A stretch of DNA of 64,000 bases, taken from Artocarpus heterophyllus (taxonomy: Eukaryota > Streptophyta > Magnoliopsida > Rosales > Moraceae). A program made the position numbers and the translations under genes. The stretch is from positions 24,588,259 to 24,652,258 of the forward strand of contig CM046353.1 in NCBI GenBank assembly GCA_025403435.1, in the 5' to 3' direction. Below the pieces are notes generated by a model. The model saw nothing but the letters and a program-made list of their open reading frames with translations. It searched no databases and had not been told where the DNA came from. Shown here piece after piece: positions 23,314 through 36,110 of the stretch (position 1 is its first letter; the number at the start of each line of letters is the position of its first letter).

Positions 23314-26300
23314 TTCCCCTCCTCTTGAGAGGGATTTGCCCTCAAATCGTCGCCTGCATCAAAAGGACTTAGATCAGAAACATTAAAGGGGGCACTTACA
23401 CCATACTCACTTGGCAAGTCTAGCTTGTACGCCTTATCGTTGATCCTTTTGAGAATTTGAAAAGGACCTGTCCCCTCTAGGCAACAGCTTGGATTTCCTT
23501 TGTTGCGGAAACTGTTCCTTGCGTAAGTACAACCACACCCAATCGTCAGGCTCGAAGATGAGCTTGTGATGCCCTTTGTTGGCTTGCTCAGCATATTGTT
23601 TAGTCCTTCGCTCGATGTTGAGTCTTGCCTTCTCGTGTATCTGCTTAACAAGGTCAGCTTTTCTTTTTCCATCTAAATTCACACGCTCAGACAAAGGTAA
23701 TGGCATTAAATCCAAAGGAGTTAAAGGATTAAAACCAAAAACAATTTCAAACGGTGAAAATTGAGTAGCAGAATGAACAGATCGATTATAAGCAAACTCA
23801 ACATGTGGTAAACACTCCTCCCAAGTTTTGATGTTCTTTTTAATGACAGCCCGCAACAAAGTAGACAAGGTTCTATTCACAACTTCTGTTTGACCATCGG
23901 TTTGAGGGTGACAAGTAGTCGAAAACAATAGCTTAGTCCCTAACTTAGCCCACAAAGTCTTCCAAAAGTAGCTTAAGAACTTGGTATCCCTTTCAAAAAC
24001 AATTGTCCTAGGCATACCATGAAGTCTTACAATTTCCCTAAAGAACAAATCAGCAACATTGGAGGCATCATCTGTCTTGTGGCATGGAATAAAATGGGCC
24101 ATCTTGGAAAACCTATCCATGACCACAAATATCGAGTCTCTTCCCCATTTAGATCTAGGCAAACCTAACACAAAATCCATCGAAATATCAGTCCAGGGTT
24201 CACTAGGTATTGGTAAAGGAGTGTATAAACCGTGGGGCTGCACTCTTGATATAGCCTAACTACAAGTTACACATCTACCACAAAGCCTCTCAACATCTCG
24301 TTTCATATGTGGCCAATAGAAGTGTTCCTGCAACACTGCCAAAGTCTTCATTACTCCAAAATGTCCCATCAATCCTCCCCCATGGGATTCTCTCACTAGC
24401 AAATCTCTTAATGAACAATTAGGCACACATAATTTATTCTCTTAAAACAAGTATCCCTCATGCCTAAAGTACTTACCGCTAGCAAATCTCTCACAAGCTT
24501 GATACTCAGTACTAAAGTCACAGTCATCAGCATATAACTCTTTAATATGTTCAAAACCCAGTAGCTTAGCATTAAAAGTTGAGATTAAGACATACCTGTG
24601 AGAAAGTGCATCGACAACGATGTTTTCCTTACCTTGCTTGTAGCAAACGACATACGAAAACGTCTCTATGAATTCCACCCAACAAGCATGCCTCTTGTTT
24701 AGCTTGTGTTGGCCCTTCAAGTGTTTTCAGGGACTCATGATCGGTGTGAATCACAAACTCCTTAGGCCATAGGTAGTGCTGCCACGTCTCTAATGCCCGA
24801 ACCAATGCATACATCTCTTTATCATAAGTTGGGTAATTAAGAGTTGCCCCATTCAGCTTCTCACCGAAATATGCTACTGGTCTCCCTTCTTGCATTAAAA
24901 TAGCACCAATTCCAACACCTGAAGTATCACATTCAGTCTCAAAAGTTTTGGAAAAATTAGGTAAAGATAACAATGGAGCATTAGTCAACTTCTCCTTGAT
25001 TAACTGAAATGCCTTTTCTTGCTCTTCTCCCCATCTAAACCCAACGTTCTTCTTGATCACTTCAGTCAGTGGTGCGGCTATAGTACTGAAATCTTTCACA
25101 AACCGCCGGTAGAAACTAGCAAGTCCATGAAAACTCCATACGTTTCCCACACTAGTTGGGCTCGGCCACTCCTGGATGGCTCGAACCTTTTCTTCATCAA
25201 CCTGTATACCTTGAGCACTAACAACAAAACCAAGAAACACAAGCTTATCTGTGCAAAAGGTACACTTCTTGAGGTTAGCATACAACTTCTCCTTTCTAAG
25301 CACATCCAAAACAGATTTTAAATGCACTACATGTTGGTCCATGTCTTTGCTATAAATGAGTGTATCATCAAAATACACAACAACAAACCTGCCAATAAAT
25401 GCATGTAATTCATGATTCATTAAACGCATAAATGTACTTGGAGCATTAGTTAAACCAAATGGCATTACTAACCACTCATACAGTCCATATTTTGTCTTAA
25501 AGGCAGTTTTCCATTCATCACCCTTTTTCATGCGTATTTGACGGTATCCACTTTTCAAATCAATTTTTGAGAACACAGAAGCACCATGCAATTCATCCAA
25601 CATATCATCTAGACGAGGAATAGGATGTCGATACTTTACCGTGATATTGTTAATGGTTCTGCAATCTACGCACATCCTCCATGTCCCATCCTTCTTAGGC
25701 ACGAGTAAGACTGGAACGGCGCATAGGCTCATACTTTCTCTCACGTACCCCTTTTTCATCAACTCACTGACCTACCTTTGAAGCTGTTTTGTCTCCTCGG
25801 GGTTGCTTCTATAAGCTAGTCGGTTTGGAATGGAAGCGCCAGGTACAAAATCAATCTGATGTTCTATTCCCCGAATTGGCGGAAAACCATCAGGCACCTC
25901 ATCTAGAAATACATCCTCAAATTCCTACAACAGAGAAACAACAAAACTAGAAAAAGCATGGTCAAGTTCGTTAGTGTTTAAAAGTGCCTCTTTGTACAAA
26001 AGTACAATCATTGGCTGATTTGAAAACAATGCCCTTTTTATTTCACTGCCTCTCGCATAGAAGTTTGTTTTTCTCTCTACTTTTCTCTCATTGGCTGATT
26101 GTGAATTCTTTTCAGCCTTCTCAATTTTCTCTCCCTTGCTCTCCTTTTTCTCGGCCATCTCTTCCTTTTTTTCTCTCACTGGCCGAACTCTCTCTCTGCA
26201 CTCCCACTCTTGATTTTTCTCCGCTCTTCATTTTTTTATCACTTTCTCTCTGTAAGCTCACTTGGCCTTCATAGACCTGTTTCGGTGTTAACGGAACAAG

Positions 26301-27151
26301 AGTGATCGTTTTTTGATTGTGAACAAATGAGTACTTGTTGGTGAAACCATCATGTTTAACTCTCCGATCAAATTGCCATGGTCTGCCTAATAACAAGTGC
26401 CCAGCTTGCATCGGAACCACATCGCACAAAACTTCATCTTCATATCTTCCAATGCGAAAAGAAACTAACACTTGCTTATGCACTTTTACCTCACCAGTAT
26501 CATTTAACCATTGCAATTTATATCATCGAGGATGCTTAATTGTTGGCAGCCCTAACTTCTCTACCATGGTTGTGCTAGCAACATTAGTACAACTCCCCCT
26601 ATCAATAATCACACTACATACCTTGTTTTGGACGTGGCACCTAGTGTGGAAGATGTTTTCCCGTTTCACCTCTTCATCTTCTTCTTTGGCTTTCACACTT
26701 AAAGCTCTCCTTGTAACCAACAATTCTCCTTGTACAGCGCACTCCTCATCGTCGGCATCCTCTAATGAAGGCATTGAATCGTTGTCCGAATCCTCGTCGG
26801 TTTCAATCTCTCCATTGTCCCGCATCACCATAGCTCGTTTGTTCGGACATTGGCTTGCTATGTGACCCCAGCCTTGACATTTAAAATATTTAATATCAGA
26901 ATTTCGAGTAGTGAAAGAATCGGATTTACCTTGATTCCCATGGCTGGCCACCTCTTGTTTTTGCTCGGTCTTTGGCTTGGTGTTGGGTTGCTTCTCATCC
27001 TTATTCCATTGGTTCATTTTCCAAGCGGATGTACTCGGGTTTTGGCTAGGACGTGTGTTACTGCCCCTCCTCATAAGTTGATTCTCAATTTTAATAGCCA
27101 TGTGCGCCATGTCCTCCAACTCCACATAATGTTGTAACTCAACGGCATTGT
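23166..27151 (-). pseudogene. gag-pol: A2 gag-pol, decayed and mosaic
   Basis: Integrase (about 23434-24330), RNase H and RT (about 24440-25762), linker, protease and gag C-terminus (about 25925-27151) are recognisable in several frames. RT keeps YFDD. Changes include DRGS for DGGS in the protease, a lost zinc-knuckle Cys (KYFKC), and stops near 24250 and 25770. From about 25290 to 26050 the sequence departs from A1, A3 and A5 and instead resembles the fragment at 47950-48540, which suggests recombination with a related family. Confidence 0.85.
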
Positions 27152-27952
27152 TGATACGAACCACGCCAAGAATTGACGCGATCCTAACCGAAGTTGGTTT
27201 CCAAGATCAAATTTCTAACCGGTTTTGGATGGAACCGCGACCCGATGCCCAACGAGAAGCACGAACCTTGGTATGTGCGGACGCCACAATCAGCTATGGA
27301 GGGACTGATTGATAAGTCTTGGTAAGTAAGGACGCCACAATCAGCTATGGATGGACTGATTGATAAGTCGATGAACGCCACGGAAATTTCCGATAAGTTC
27401 GAATAGTTCGTTTAGGAACTAAAGAGAATTAAACCTCAAAATTATATGTTATTACTTGTCTCCCATTGATTGAAATTCGTTACAATTATATAGGGGTTCC
27501 TATGCGAATTTTCAGCCCCTAATTCCCATGGAAATTTCGGGAAACTCATTTAACAAAAGTCAAATCTAGACTAAATAAGGAAAGTTCCCTTAATGGCTTA
27601 AAAGCCTTACAATAATAGAAATACCAGAAACGGAAAAAAGGAAACTAGTACATTAAAAGGTCAAAACTGATTCTTCTCGTCATGTGTCGCCTCAAAATGG
27701 GAAAGTAACTGAAATGGAAATTACTCAATCCCTTCTATAGCTTGAATCACGCATTTATTGGTCTGGTTGTCGCATGCAATTCCCTCAATGGGCCTCCACG
27801 CAATAGCTTGAGCCCAAGTTGCTTGAATCAGCCCAATAAGTGTTTCTTTAAACTTCTTCGCACGAGCTCTCGTAACCGGACCAATGGGAACTTGAATTGG
27901 ATCTGAATATGTCTCCCACGTGCTCTTGCTTGTGCTAGTGATGTCCTCATCA
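27152..27952 (-). repeat. A3 3' LTR
   Basis: 801 bp with two copies of the 51-bp block (27267-27317 and 27318-27368). The Pol tail is open into the LTR and ends at 27721, in contrast to the premature stop in A1. The PPT CAAGAGGAGGGGAA (sense) is at 27953-27966. Confidence 0.93.
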
Positions 27953-30900
27953 TTCCCCTCCTCTTGAGAAGGATTTGTCCTCAAATCGTCGCCTACATCA
28001 AAAGGACTTAGATCAGAAACATTAAAGGAGGCACTTACACCATACTCACCTGGCAAGTCTAGCTTGTACGCATTATCATTGATCCTTTCGAGAATTTGAA
28101 AAGGACCATCCCCTCTAGGCAATAGCTTGGATTTCCTTTGCTCCGGAAACCGTTCCTTGCGTAAGTGCAACCACACCCAATCACCGGGCTCGAAGACGAG
28201 CTTGTGACGCCCTTTGTTGGCTTGTTCAGCATATTGTTTAGTCCTTCGCTCGATGTTGAGTCTTGCCTTCTCGTGTATCTGCTTAACAAGATCAGCTTTT
28301 CTTTTTCCATCTAAATTCACATGCTCAGACAAAGGTAATGGCATTAAATCCAAAGGAGTTAAAGGATTAAAACCATAAACAATTTCAAACGGTGAAAATT
28401 GAGTAGCAGAATGAATAGATCGATTATAAGCAAACTCAACATGTGGTAAACACTCCTCCCATGTTTTGATGTTCTTTTTAATGACAGCCCTCAACAAAGT
28501 AGACAAGGTTCTATTCACAACTTCTGTTTGACCATCGGTTTGAGGGTGACAAGTAGTTGAAAACAATAGCTTAGTCCCTAACTTAGCCCACAAAGTCTTC
28601 CAAAAGTAGCTTAAGAACTTGGGGTCCCTATCAGAAACAATTGTCCTAGGCATACCATGAAGTCTCACAATTTCCCTAAAGAACAAATCAGCAACATTGG
28701 AAGCATCATCTGTCTTGTGGCATGGAATAAAATGAGCCATCTTTGAAAACCTATCCACGACCACAAATATTGAGTCTCTTCCCCGTTTAGACCTAGGCAA
28801 ACCTAACACAAAATCCATCGAAATATCAATCCAAGGTTCACTAGGTATTGGTAAAGGGGTGTATAAACCATGGGGCTGCACTCTTGATTTAGCCTGCCTA
28901 CAAGTTACACATCTACCACAAAGCCTCTCAACATCTCGTTTCATATGTGGCCAATAGAAGTGATTCCTGCAACATAGCTAAAGTTTTCACTACTCCAAAA
29001 TGTCCCATCAATCCTCCCCCATGGGATTCCCTCACTAGCAAATCTCTTAATGAACAATTAGGCACACATAATTTATTCTCCCGAAACAAGTATCCCTCAT
29101 GCCTAAAGTACTTACCACTAGCAGATCTCTCACAAGCTTGATACTCAGTACGAAAGTCATGGTCATCAGCATATAACTCTTTAATGTGTTCAAAACCCAG
29201 TAGTTTAGCATTAAGAGTTGAGATTAAGACATACCTGCGAGAAAGTGCGTCGGCAACGACGTTTTCCTTACCTTGCTTGTAGCGAATGACATAGGGAAAC
29301 GTCTCTATGAATTCTACCCAACGAGCATGCCTCTTGTTCAGCTTGTGCTGGCCCTTCAAGTGTTTCAGGGACTCATGATCAGTGTGAATCACGAACTCCT
29401 TAGGCCATAGGTAGTGCTGCCACGTCTCTAATGCCCGAACCAATGCATACATCTCTTTATCATAAGTTGGGTAATTAAGAGTTGCCCCATTCAGCTTCTC
29501 ACTGAAATATGCTATTGGTCTCCCTTCCTGCATTATAACAGCACCAATTCCAACACCTGAAGCATCACATTCAATCTCAAAAGTTTTGGCAAAATTAGGT
29601 AAAGATAACAATGGAGCATTTGTCAACTTCTCCTTGAGTAGCTGAAATGCCTTTTCTTGCTCTTCTCCCCATCTAAACCCAACATTCTTTTTGATGACTT
29701 CAGTCAGTGGTGCGGCTATAGTACTGAAATCTTTCACAAACCGCCGGTAGAAACTAGCAAGTCCATGAAAACTCCGTACATTTCCCACACTAGTTGGACT
29801 CGGCCACTCCTGGATGGCTCGCACCTTTTCTTCATCAACCTGTATACCTTGAGCACTAACAACAAAACCAAGAAACACAAGCTTATCTGTGCAAAAGGTA
29901 CATTTCTTGAGGTTAGCATACAACTTTTCCTTCCGTAAAACATCTAAAACAAGTTTCAAATGTTCAATATGTTCATCCAAATTGCTGCTATAGATAAGGA
30001 TATCATCAAAATAAACAACGACAAATTTTCCAATAAAAGCTCGCAAAACATGGTTCATTAAACGCATAAATGTGCTAGGCGCATTGGTTAAACCGAAAGG
30101 CATTACCAACCACTCATACAAGCCTTGTTTTGTTTTGAAAGCCGTTTTCCACTCATCTCCCTCTTTCATGCGAATTTGATGATATCCACTCTTTAGATCA
30201 ATTTTAGAAAACACACAAGCACCATGCAATTCATCTAACATGTCATCCAAGCGAGGAATGGGATGTCGATACTTTACCGTGATGTTGTTGATGGCTCGAC
30301 AATCAACGCACATCCTCCAAGTCCCATCTTTCTTAGGCACAAGTAAAACTGGTACGGCGCACGGGCTCATGCTTTCTCTCACGTGTCCCTTCTCCATCAA
30401 CTCATTTACCTGCCGTTGGAGTTCCTTTGTCTCCTCGGGATTACTCCTATAGGCTGGTCGGTTTGGGATTGTAGCTCCAGGTATGAAGTCGATTTGATGT
30501 TCAATCCCACGGATTGGAGGTAAACCTTGCGGTGTTTCCTCGGGAAAGATATCCTCATAATCCTGCAAAAGAGAAACAACAGAACTATGCAAGGTGGAAT
30601 CAAGATCGTTAGTGTTTAATAACGCCTCCTTGTACATGAGTAAAATCATCGGCTGATTAGAAAACAAAGCTCTTCTCACATCACTCTTTCTTGCATAAAA
30701 GTTTGTTTTTCTCTCTACTTTTCTCTCATTGGCTGATTGTGAATTCTTTTCAGCCCTCTCAATTTTCTCTCCCTTGCTCTCTTTGCTCTCCTTTTTCTCG
30801 GCCATCTCTTCCTTTTTTTCTCTCACTGGCCGAACTCTCTCTCTGCACTCCCACTCTTGATTTTTCTTCACTCTTTATTTTTTTATCACTTTCTCTCTGT

Positions 30901-32567
30901 AAGCTCACTTGGTCTTCATAGACCTGTTTTGGTGTTAATGGAACTAGAGTGATCGTCTTTTGATTAGTGAACAAATGAGTACTTGTTGGTGAAACCATCA
31001 TGCTTAACTCGCCGATCAAATTGCCATGGTCTGCCTAACAACAAGTGCCCAGCTTGCATCGGAACCACATCGCACAAAACTTCATCTTCATATCTTCCAA
31101 TGCGAAAAGGAACTAACACCTGTTTATGCACCTTTACCTCACCAGTATCATTTAACCATTGCAATTTATATGGCCGAGGATGCTTAATTGTTGGCAGCCC
31201 TAACTTCTCTACCATGGTTGTGCTTGCAACATTAGTACAACTCCCACCATCAATAATCACACTACATACCTTGTTTTGAACGTGGCACCTAGTGTGGAAG
31301 ATGTTTTCCCGTTGCACCTCTTCATCTTCTTCTTTGGCTTGCACACTTAAAGCTCTCCTTGTGACCAACAATTCTCCTTGGACAGCGCACTCCTCATCGT
31401 CGACATCCTCTAATGAAGGCATAGAGTCATTGTCCGAATCCTCCTCGGTTTCAATGTCTCCATTGTCCCGCATCACCATAACTCGTTTGTTCGGACATTG
31501 GCTTGCTATATGACCCCTGCCTTGACATTTAAAACATTTAATATCACGAGTCCGAGTAGTGGAAGAATCGGATTTACCTTGATTCCCATGGCTGGCCACC
31601 TCTTGTTTTTGCTCGATCTTTGGCTTGGGGTTGGATTGCTTCTCATCCTTCTTCCATTGGTTGGTTTCCAAGCCGATGTACTCGGGTTTTGGCTAGGACG
31701 TGTGCTACTGCCCCTCCTCATAAGTTGATTCTCAACTTTAATAGCCATGTGCACCATGTCCTCCAACTCCACATAATGTTGTAACTCAACGGCATTGTGA
31801 ATATCTTGGTTCAAAGCCCGCCAAAAACCTTGCCATTGTAGCCTCCCGATCCTCCTCTATATTAGCCCGAATCATCATAACCTCCATCTCCTTATAGTAC
31901 TCCTCTACACTCCGGTTGCCCTGCTTAAGGTTTTGTAGTTGTTGTACAACTCCCGGTAGTAGTAAGTTGGTACAAATCGCTTTCTCATCACGGTCTTCAT
32001 CTCTTCCCATGACTCAATAGGTCCGCTCTCTATTTCGTCTCCTGTTTATAACAAGTTGATCCCACCAAGTAATAGCATAATCAGAAAATTCAATTACAGC
32101 CAATTTTACCTTCTTTGCTTCAGAATAGTAGTGGCAAGTCAAAGATGAACTCCATTTTCTTCTCCCATTCTAGGTACTGCTTCTGGATTAGATTTGCCTT
32201 GAAATGATGGTATCTTCATTTTTATGCCTCTCAGACTATCATCTTCCCTGTTCCTAACTCCTCTATCCCGTCCAAATCTTCGGTGACTACCCGCTGAATC
32301 TTCTCCTTCAGTCAAATTCTTCCCCATCATTCCTATAGTAGTCATCAACCTCTCCTCTAACAGGAACCCTTTCTCGCCTACGCTGCATGAGGAACATGTT
32401 GTGGCTGTTCCACACGTGCATTCTCTATCTGGTCCTATCCTCTCATGAAGCTGTCCTATCTCTCCCCTCAACAATCGCCTCATTCTCCCCATCATCGCTT
32501 CCATAAGAAGTTTTGGGTCTGCTGCACCCGAGGTACCCTCAATAGTGTTCTTGCTGTTGTTTGACAT
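27721..32567 (-). pseudogene. gag-pol: A3 gag-pol, near-complete with frameshifts
   Basis: The gag ATG is at 32567. The stretch 28928-30871 is an open 647-codon block covering linker, RT (YFDDILIYS) and RNase H (ECDAS, YDKEMYA). The stretch 27721-28944 is an open 407-codon block with integrase ([39 protein letters not shown]) and the full LTR-encoded tail ending in EGIE. Single-base indels break it at the RNase H/integrase junction (about 28960), before the linker (about 30870), at about 30966, near 31665 and in N-terminal gag (31900-32450). All domains are present and the lesions are few, which fits recent decay. Confidence 0.92.
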
Positions 32568-33171
32568 TTTCCAAGGACCTTACCACACTCCCTTACGTGT
32601 TTCACTAGTGAAATGATTCACTCAATTTCACTCGTGTTTACACTCAATTCTTTCGGCTTTTGTCCACTCAAATGCTCTCGCCTCTATGCCTTTTTCCACT
32701 CGTTAATTCTCACTCAGTTCCTATAAAACTAGTCAAATCAATATCAAAATTTCCTTGACAATTCACAAATAGATTACCAAAGAGACAAGACTATAACAGG
32801 AACAAAGAATTTAGGCTTTTCAGAATCACACCCAAAAGGAACAAAATTTCAGCAAAAAATTTTTGGTCTATGCAGGGAATTCAATTTTGGATTCCTTATA
32901 CGATGAATAACAAGAATCTGAAATAAAAATTTAAGGAAGGTTTCCAGACTTTTTTTTTTTTTTTTTTCGGATCCTCTTGTTTTTCTTCTTTTCCCTTTTT
33001 TTTTTTTTTTTTCTTTTCGTTTCTTTTCTTTCTTTTCTTTTCGGATCTTTTTTTTTTTTTTTTTAACCGACTTTGATAATGGAAATCAAAACTCACGAAC
33101 AATTGAAACAAACAAAAAACTAAGAGAACGGATAAGCAAAACCTGATTAGAACCTGGCTCTGATTACCAAA
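32568..33171 (-). other. A3 leader and altered primer binding site
   Basis: The leader has the sense-strand homopurine tract at about 32950-33062. The PBS (33157-33169) reads TGGTAATCAGAGC, one base longer than the TGGTATCAGAG(C) of A1 and A5. Confidence 0.85.
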
Positions 33172-33971
33172 TGATACGAACCACGCCAAGAATTGACGCG
33201 ATCCTAACCGAAGTTGGTTTCCAAGATCAAATTTCTAACCGGTTTTGGATGGAACCGCGACCCGATGCCCAACGAGAAGCACGAACCTTGGTATGTGCGG
33301 ACGCCACAATCAGCTATGGAGGGACTGATTGATAAGTCTTGGTAAGTGAGGACGCCACAATCAGCTATGGATGGACTGATTGATAAGTCGATGAACGCCA
33401 CGGAAATTTCCGATAAGTTCGAATAGTTCGTTTAGGAACTAAAGAGAATTAAACCTCAAAATTATATGTTATTACTTGTCTCCCATTGATTGAAATTCGT
33501 TACAATTATATAGGGGTTCCTATGCGAATTTTCAGCCCCTAATTCCCATGGAAATTTCGGGAAACTCATTTAACAAAAGTCAAATCTAGACTAAATAAGG
33601 AAAGTTCCCTTAATGGCTTAAAAGCCTTACAATAATAGAAATACCAGAAACGGAAAAAAGGAAACTAGTCATTAAAAGGTCAAAACTGATTCTTCTCGCC
33701 ATGTGTCGCCTCAAAATGGGAAAGTAACTGAAATGGAAATTACTCAATCCCTTCTATAGCTTGAATCACGCATTTATTGGTCTGGTTGTCGCATGCAATT
33801 CCCTCAATGGGCCTCCATGCAATAGCTTGAGCCCAAGTTGCTTGAATTAGCCCAATAAGTGTTTCTTTAAACTTCTTCGCACGAGCTCTCGTAACCGGAC
33901 CAATGGGAACTTGAATTGGATCTGAATATGTCTCCCACGTGCTCTTGCTTGTGCTAGTGATGTCCTCATCA
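33172..33971 (-). repeat. A3 5' LTR
   Basis: 800 bp with two copies of the 51-bp block (33287-33337 and 33338-33388). Its distal 150 bp (CTTGAGCCC, TTAGCCCAATAAGTG, GTGCTAGTGATG) are the source of the distal part of array LTRs 1-4. Confidence 0.93.
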
Positions 33972-33976
33972 ATTGT

Positions 33977-34739
33977 GAATATCTCGGTTCAAGCCCGCCA
34001 AAAACCTTGCCATTGTAGCCTCCTGATCCTCCTCTATATTGGCCTAGATCATCATAACCTCCATCTCCTTATAGTACTCCTCCACTTTTTGGTTGCCTTG
34101 CTTAAGATTTTGTAGTTTGTTGTACAACTCCCGGTAGTAGTGAGTTGGTACAAATCGCTTCCTCATCACGATCTTCATCTCTTCCCATGACTCAATAGGT
34201 CGCTCTCTATTTCGTCTCCTGTTTATAACAAGCTAATCCCACCAAGTAATAGCATAATCAGAAAATTCAATTACAGCCAGTTTTACCTTCTTCGCCTCGG
34301 AATAGTTTTGGTAGTCAAAGACGAACTCCATTTTCTTCTCCCATTCTAGGTACGCTTCTGGATTGGATTTGCCTTGAAATGATGGTATCTTCATTTTGAT
34401 GCCTCTCAAACTATCATTTTCCCGGTTCCTAACTCCTCTATCCCGTCCAAATCTTCGGTGACTACCCGCTGAATCTTCTCCTTCGTCAAACTCTTCCCCA
34501 TCAATCCTGTAGTAGTCATCAACCTCTCCTCTAACCGGAACCCTTTCCCACCTACGTGCATGAGGAACAAGTTGTGGTTGTTCCACACGTGCGTTTTCTA
34601 TCCGGTCTATCCTCTCATGAAGCTGTCCTAACTCTCCCCTCAACAATCGTCTCATCTCCCCCATCATCGCTTCCATAAGAAGTTTTAGATCTACTGCACC
34701 CGAGGTACCCTCAATAGTGTTCTTGCTGTTGCTTGACAT
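33977..34739 (-). pseudogene. gag: Unit 1 truncated gag
   Basis: Starts at MSSNSKNTIEGTSG (ATG at 34739; an in-frame upstream ATG at 34811 would extend it into the leader). It carries the Gag capsid region through SDYAITWWD, where Q has become a TAG stop at 34233. Similarity continues to MMI and a second stop before the ATTGT junction. It lacks the zinc knuckle. Confidence 0.85.
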
Positions 34740-35363
34740 TTTTTTTTTTTTTGCAAAAACAAAATAAGAAACAATGCAAAGGACCTTACCACACTCCCTT
34801 ACGTGTTTCACTCGTGAAATGGTTCACTCAATTTCACTCATTTTTGTACTCAATACTTTTGGCTTTTGTCCACTCTAATGCTCTCGCCTCTTTGCCTTTT
34901 TTCACTCGTTAATTTTCACTCAGTTCCTATAAAACCAGTCAAATCAATATCAAAATTTCCTTGACAATTAACAAATAGATTACCAAGGAGCCTCAGATTA
35001 GAAACAAGACTATAACAGGAACAAATAATTTAGGCTTTCATAAATCACACCCAAAAGGAACAAAATTTGAGCAAAAATTTTTGGTCTGTGCAGGGAATTC
35101 AATTTCGGGTTCCTTAAACGATGAATAACAAGAATCTGAAAAAAAAAATTAAGGAAGGTTTCTAGACTTTTTTTTTTCAGATCCTCTTGTTTTTCTTTTT
35201 TTCCCTTTTTTTTTTCTTTCCTTTCTTTCTTTTCTTTTCTTTTCGGATCTTTTTTTTAACCAACTTTGATAATGGAAATCAAAACTCACAAATAACTGAA
35301 ACAAACATAAACTAAGAGAACGGATAAGCAAAACCTGATTAGAATCTTGCTCTGATTACCAAA

Positions 35364-36110
35364 TGATATGAACCCCGCCAAGAACTGACGCGACCCTAGC
35401 TAAGATTGGTTTCCAAGATCAAAATTCCTAACCGGTTTTGGATGGAACCGCGACCAGATGCCTACACAAGAAGCACGAACCTTGGTATGTGAGGACGCCA
35501 CAATCAGCTATGGATGGACTGATTGATAAGTCTATGAACGCCACGGAATTTTCTGATAAGTTCCAATAGTTCGTTTAGGAACCGAAGAGAATTAAACCTC
35601 AAATTGTGTGTTAAAACTTATATTCCATTGAATGAAATTCATTACAATATAGAGTGGTTCCCCTATGCGAATTTCAGCTCCTAATTGCCCATGGAATTTT
35701 GGGCAAATCAATTGCCAAAACGTCTAATCTAAAGCAAATAAGGTAAGTTCCCTTAATGGCTTAAAAACCTTACAATAATAGAAATAACACAAACGCATGT
35801 TTGTAAAAGAAAAAGGAAACTAGACATTAAAAGGTAAATAGCTGATTCTTCTCGCCACTTGTTGCCTCAAAATGGAAATTACTCTGTCCCTTCTAGAGCT
35901 TGAATCACGCATTTGTTGGTCTGGATGTCACATGCAATTCCCTCAATGGGCCTCCATGCAATAGCTTGAGCCCAAGTTGCTTGAATTAGCCCAATAAGTG
36001 TTTCTTTAAACTTCTTCGCACGAGCTCTCGTAACCGGACCAATGGGAACTTGAATTGGATCTGAATATGTCTCCCACGTGCTCTTCCTTGTGCTAGTGAT
36101 GTCCTCATCA
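35364..36110 (-). repeat. Unit 1 hybrid LTR
   Basis: 747 bp, TGATATGAACCCCGCC to CTCATCA, with one copy of the 51-bp block. A2-type bases (GGATGTCACATGC) last until about 35933 and A3-type bases (CTCCATGCAATAGCTTGAG) start at about 35955. The change therefore lies in about 22 bp of shared sequence. Confidence 0.9.

Larger units (their letters stand above)
22542..27151 (-). mobile_element. A2: older family A element, left portion
   Basis: 3' LTR 22542-23313, PPT 23314-23327, pol and the C-terminal part of gag, then interruption by A3 at 27152. The gag and leader resume at 33972-33976 and beyond (unit 1 of the array), and the best match for its 5' LTR is the last array LTR at 43930-44679. The left flank is CCTTA in a copia LTR. 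The right flank after 44679 is CCTCA, but at a different position of another copia LTR copy, so this outer pair is not a clean TSD. Confidence 0.85.
27152..33971 (-). mobile_element. A3: young full-length CRM-like element inside A2
   Basis: A 6.82-kb element with LTRs 27152-27952 and 33172-33971. TSD ATTGT lies at 27147-27151 and 33972-33976. It inserted in A2 gag, and the gag reading continues across the site. Only about five differences between the LTRs are visible by eye, so it is the youngest complete copy here. Its right flank is the start of the tandem array. Confidence 0.94.
33972..36110 (-). repeat. Array unit 1
   Basis: 2139 bp. Private gag variants (CTAATCCC, CGCCTCGG, GTGGTTG) set it apart from units 2-5. 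Its leader variants (TTTTCACTCAG, ATAACAGG, TTTCATAAATC) are shared only with unit 5. It is probably closest to the ancestral A2 sequence flanking A3. Confidence 0.9.
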
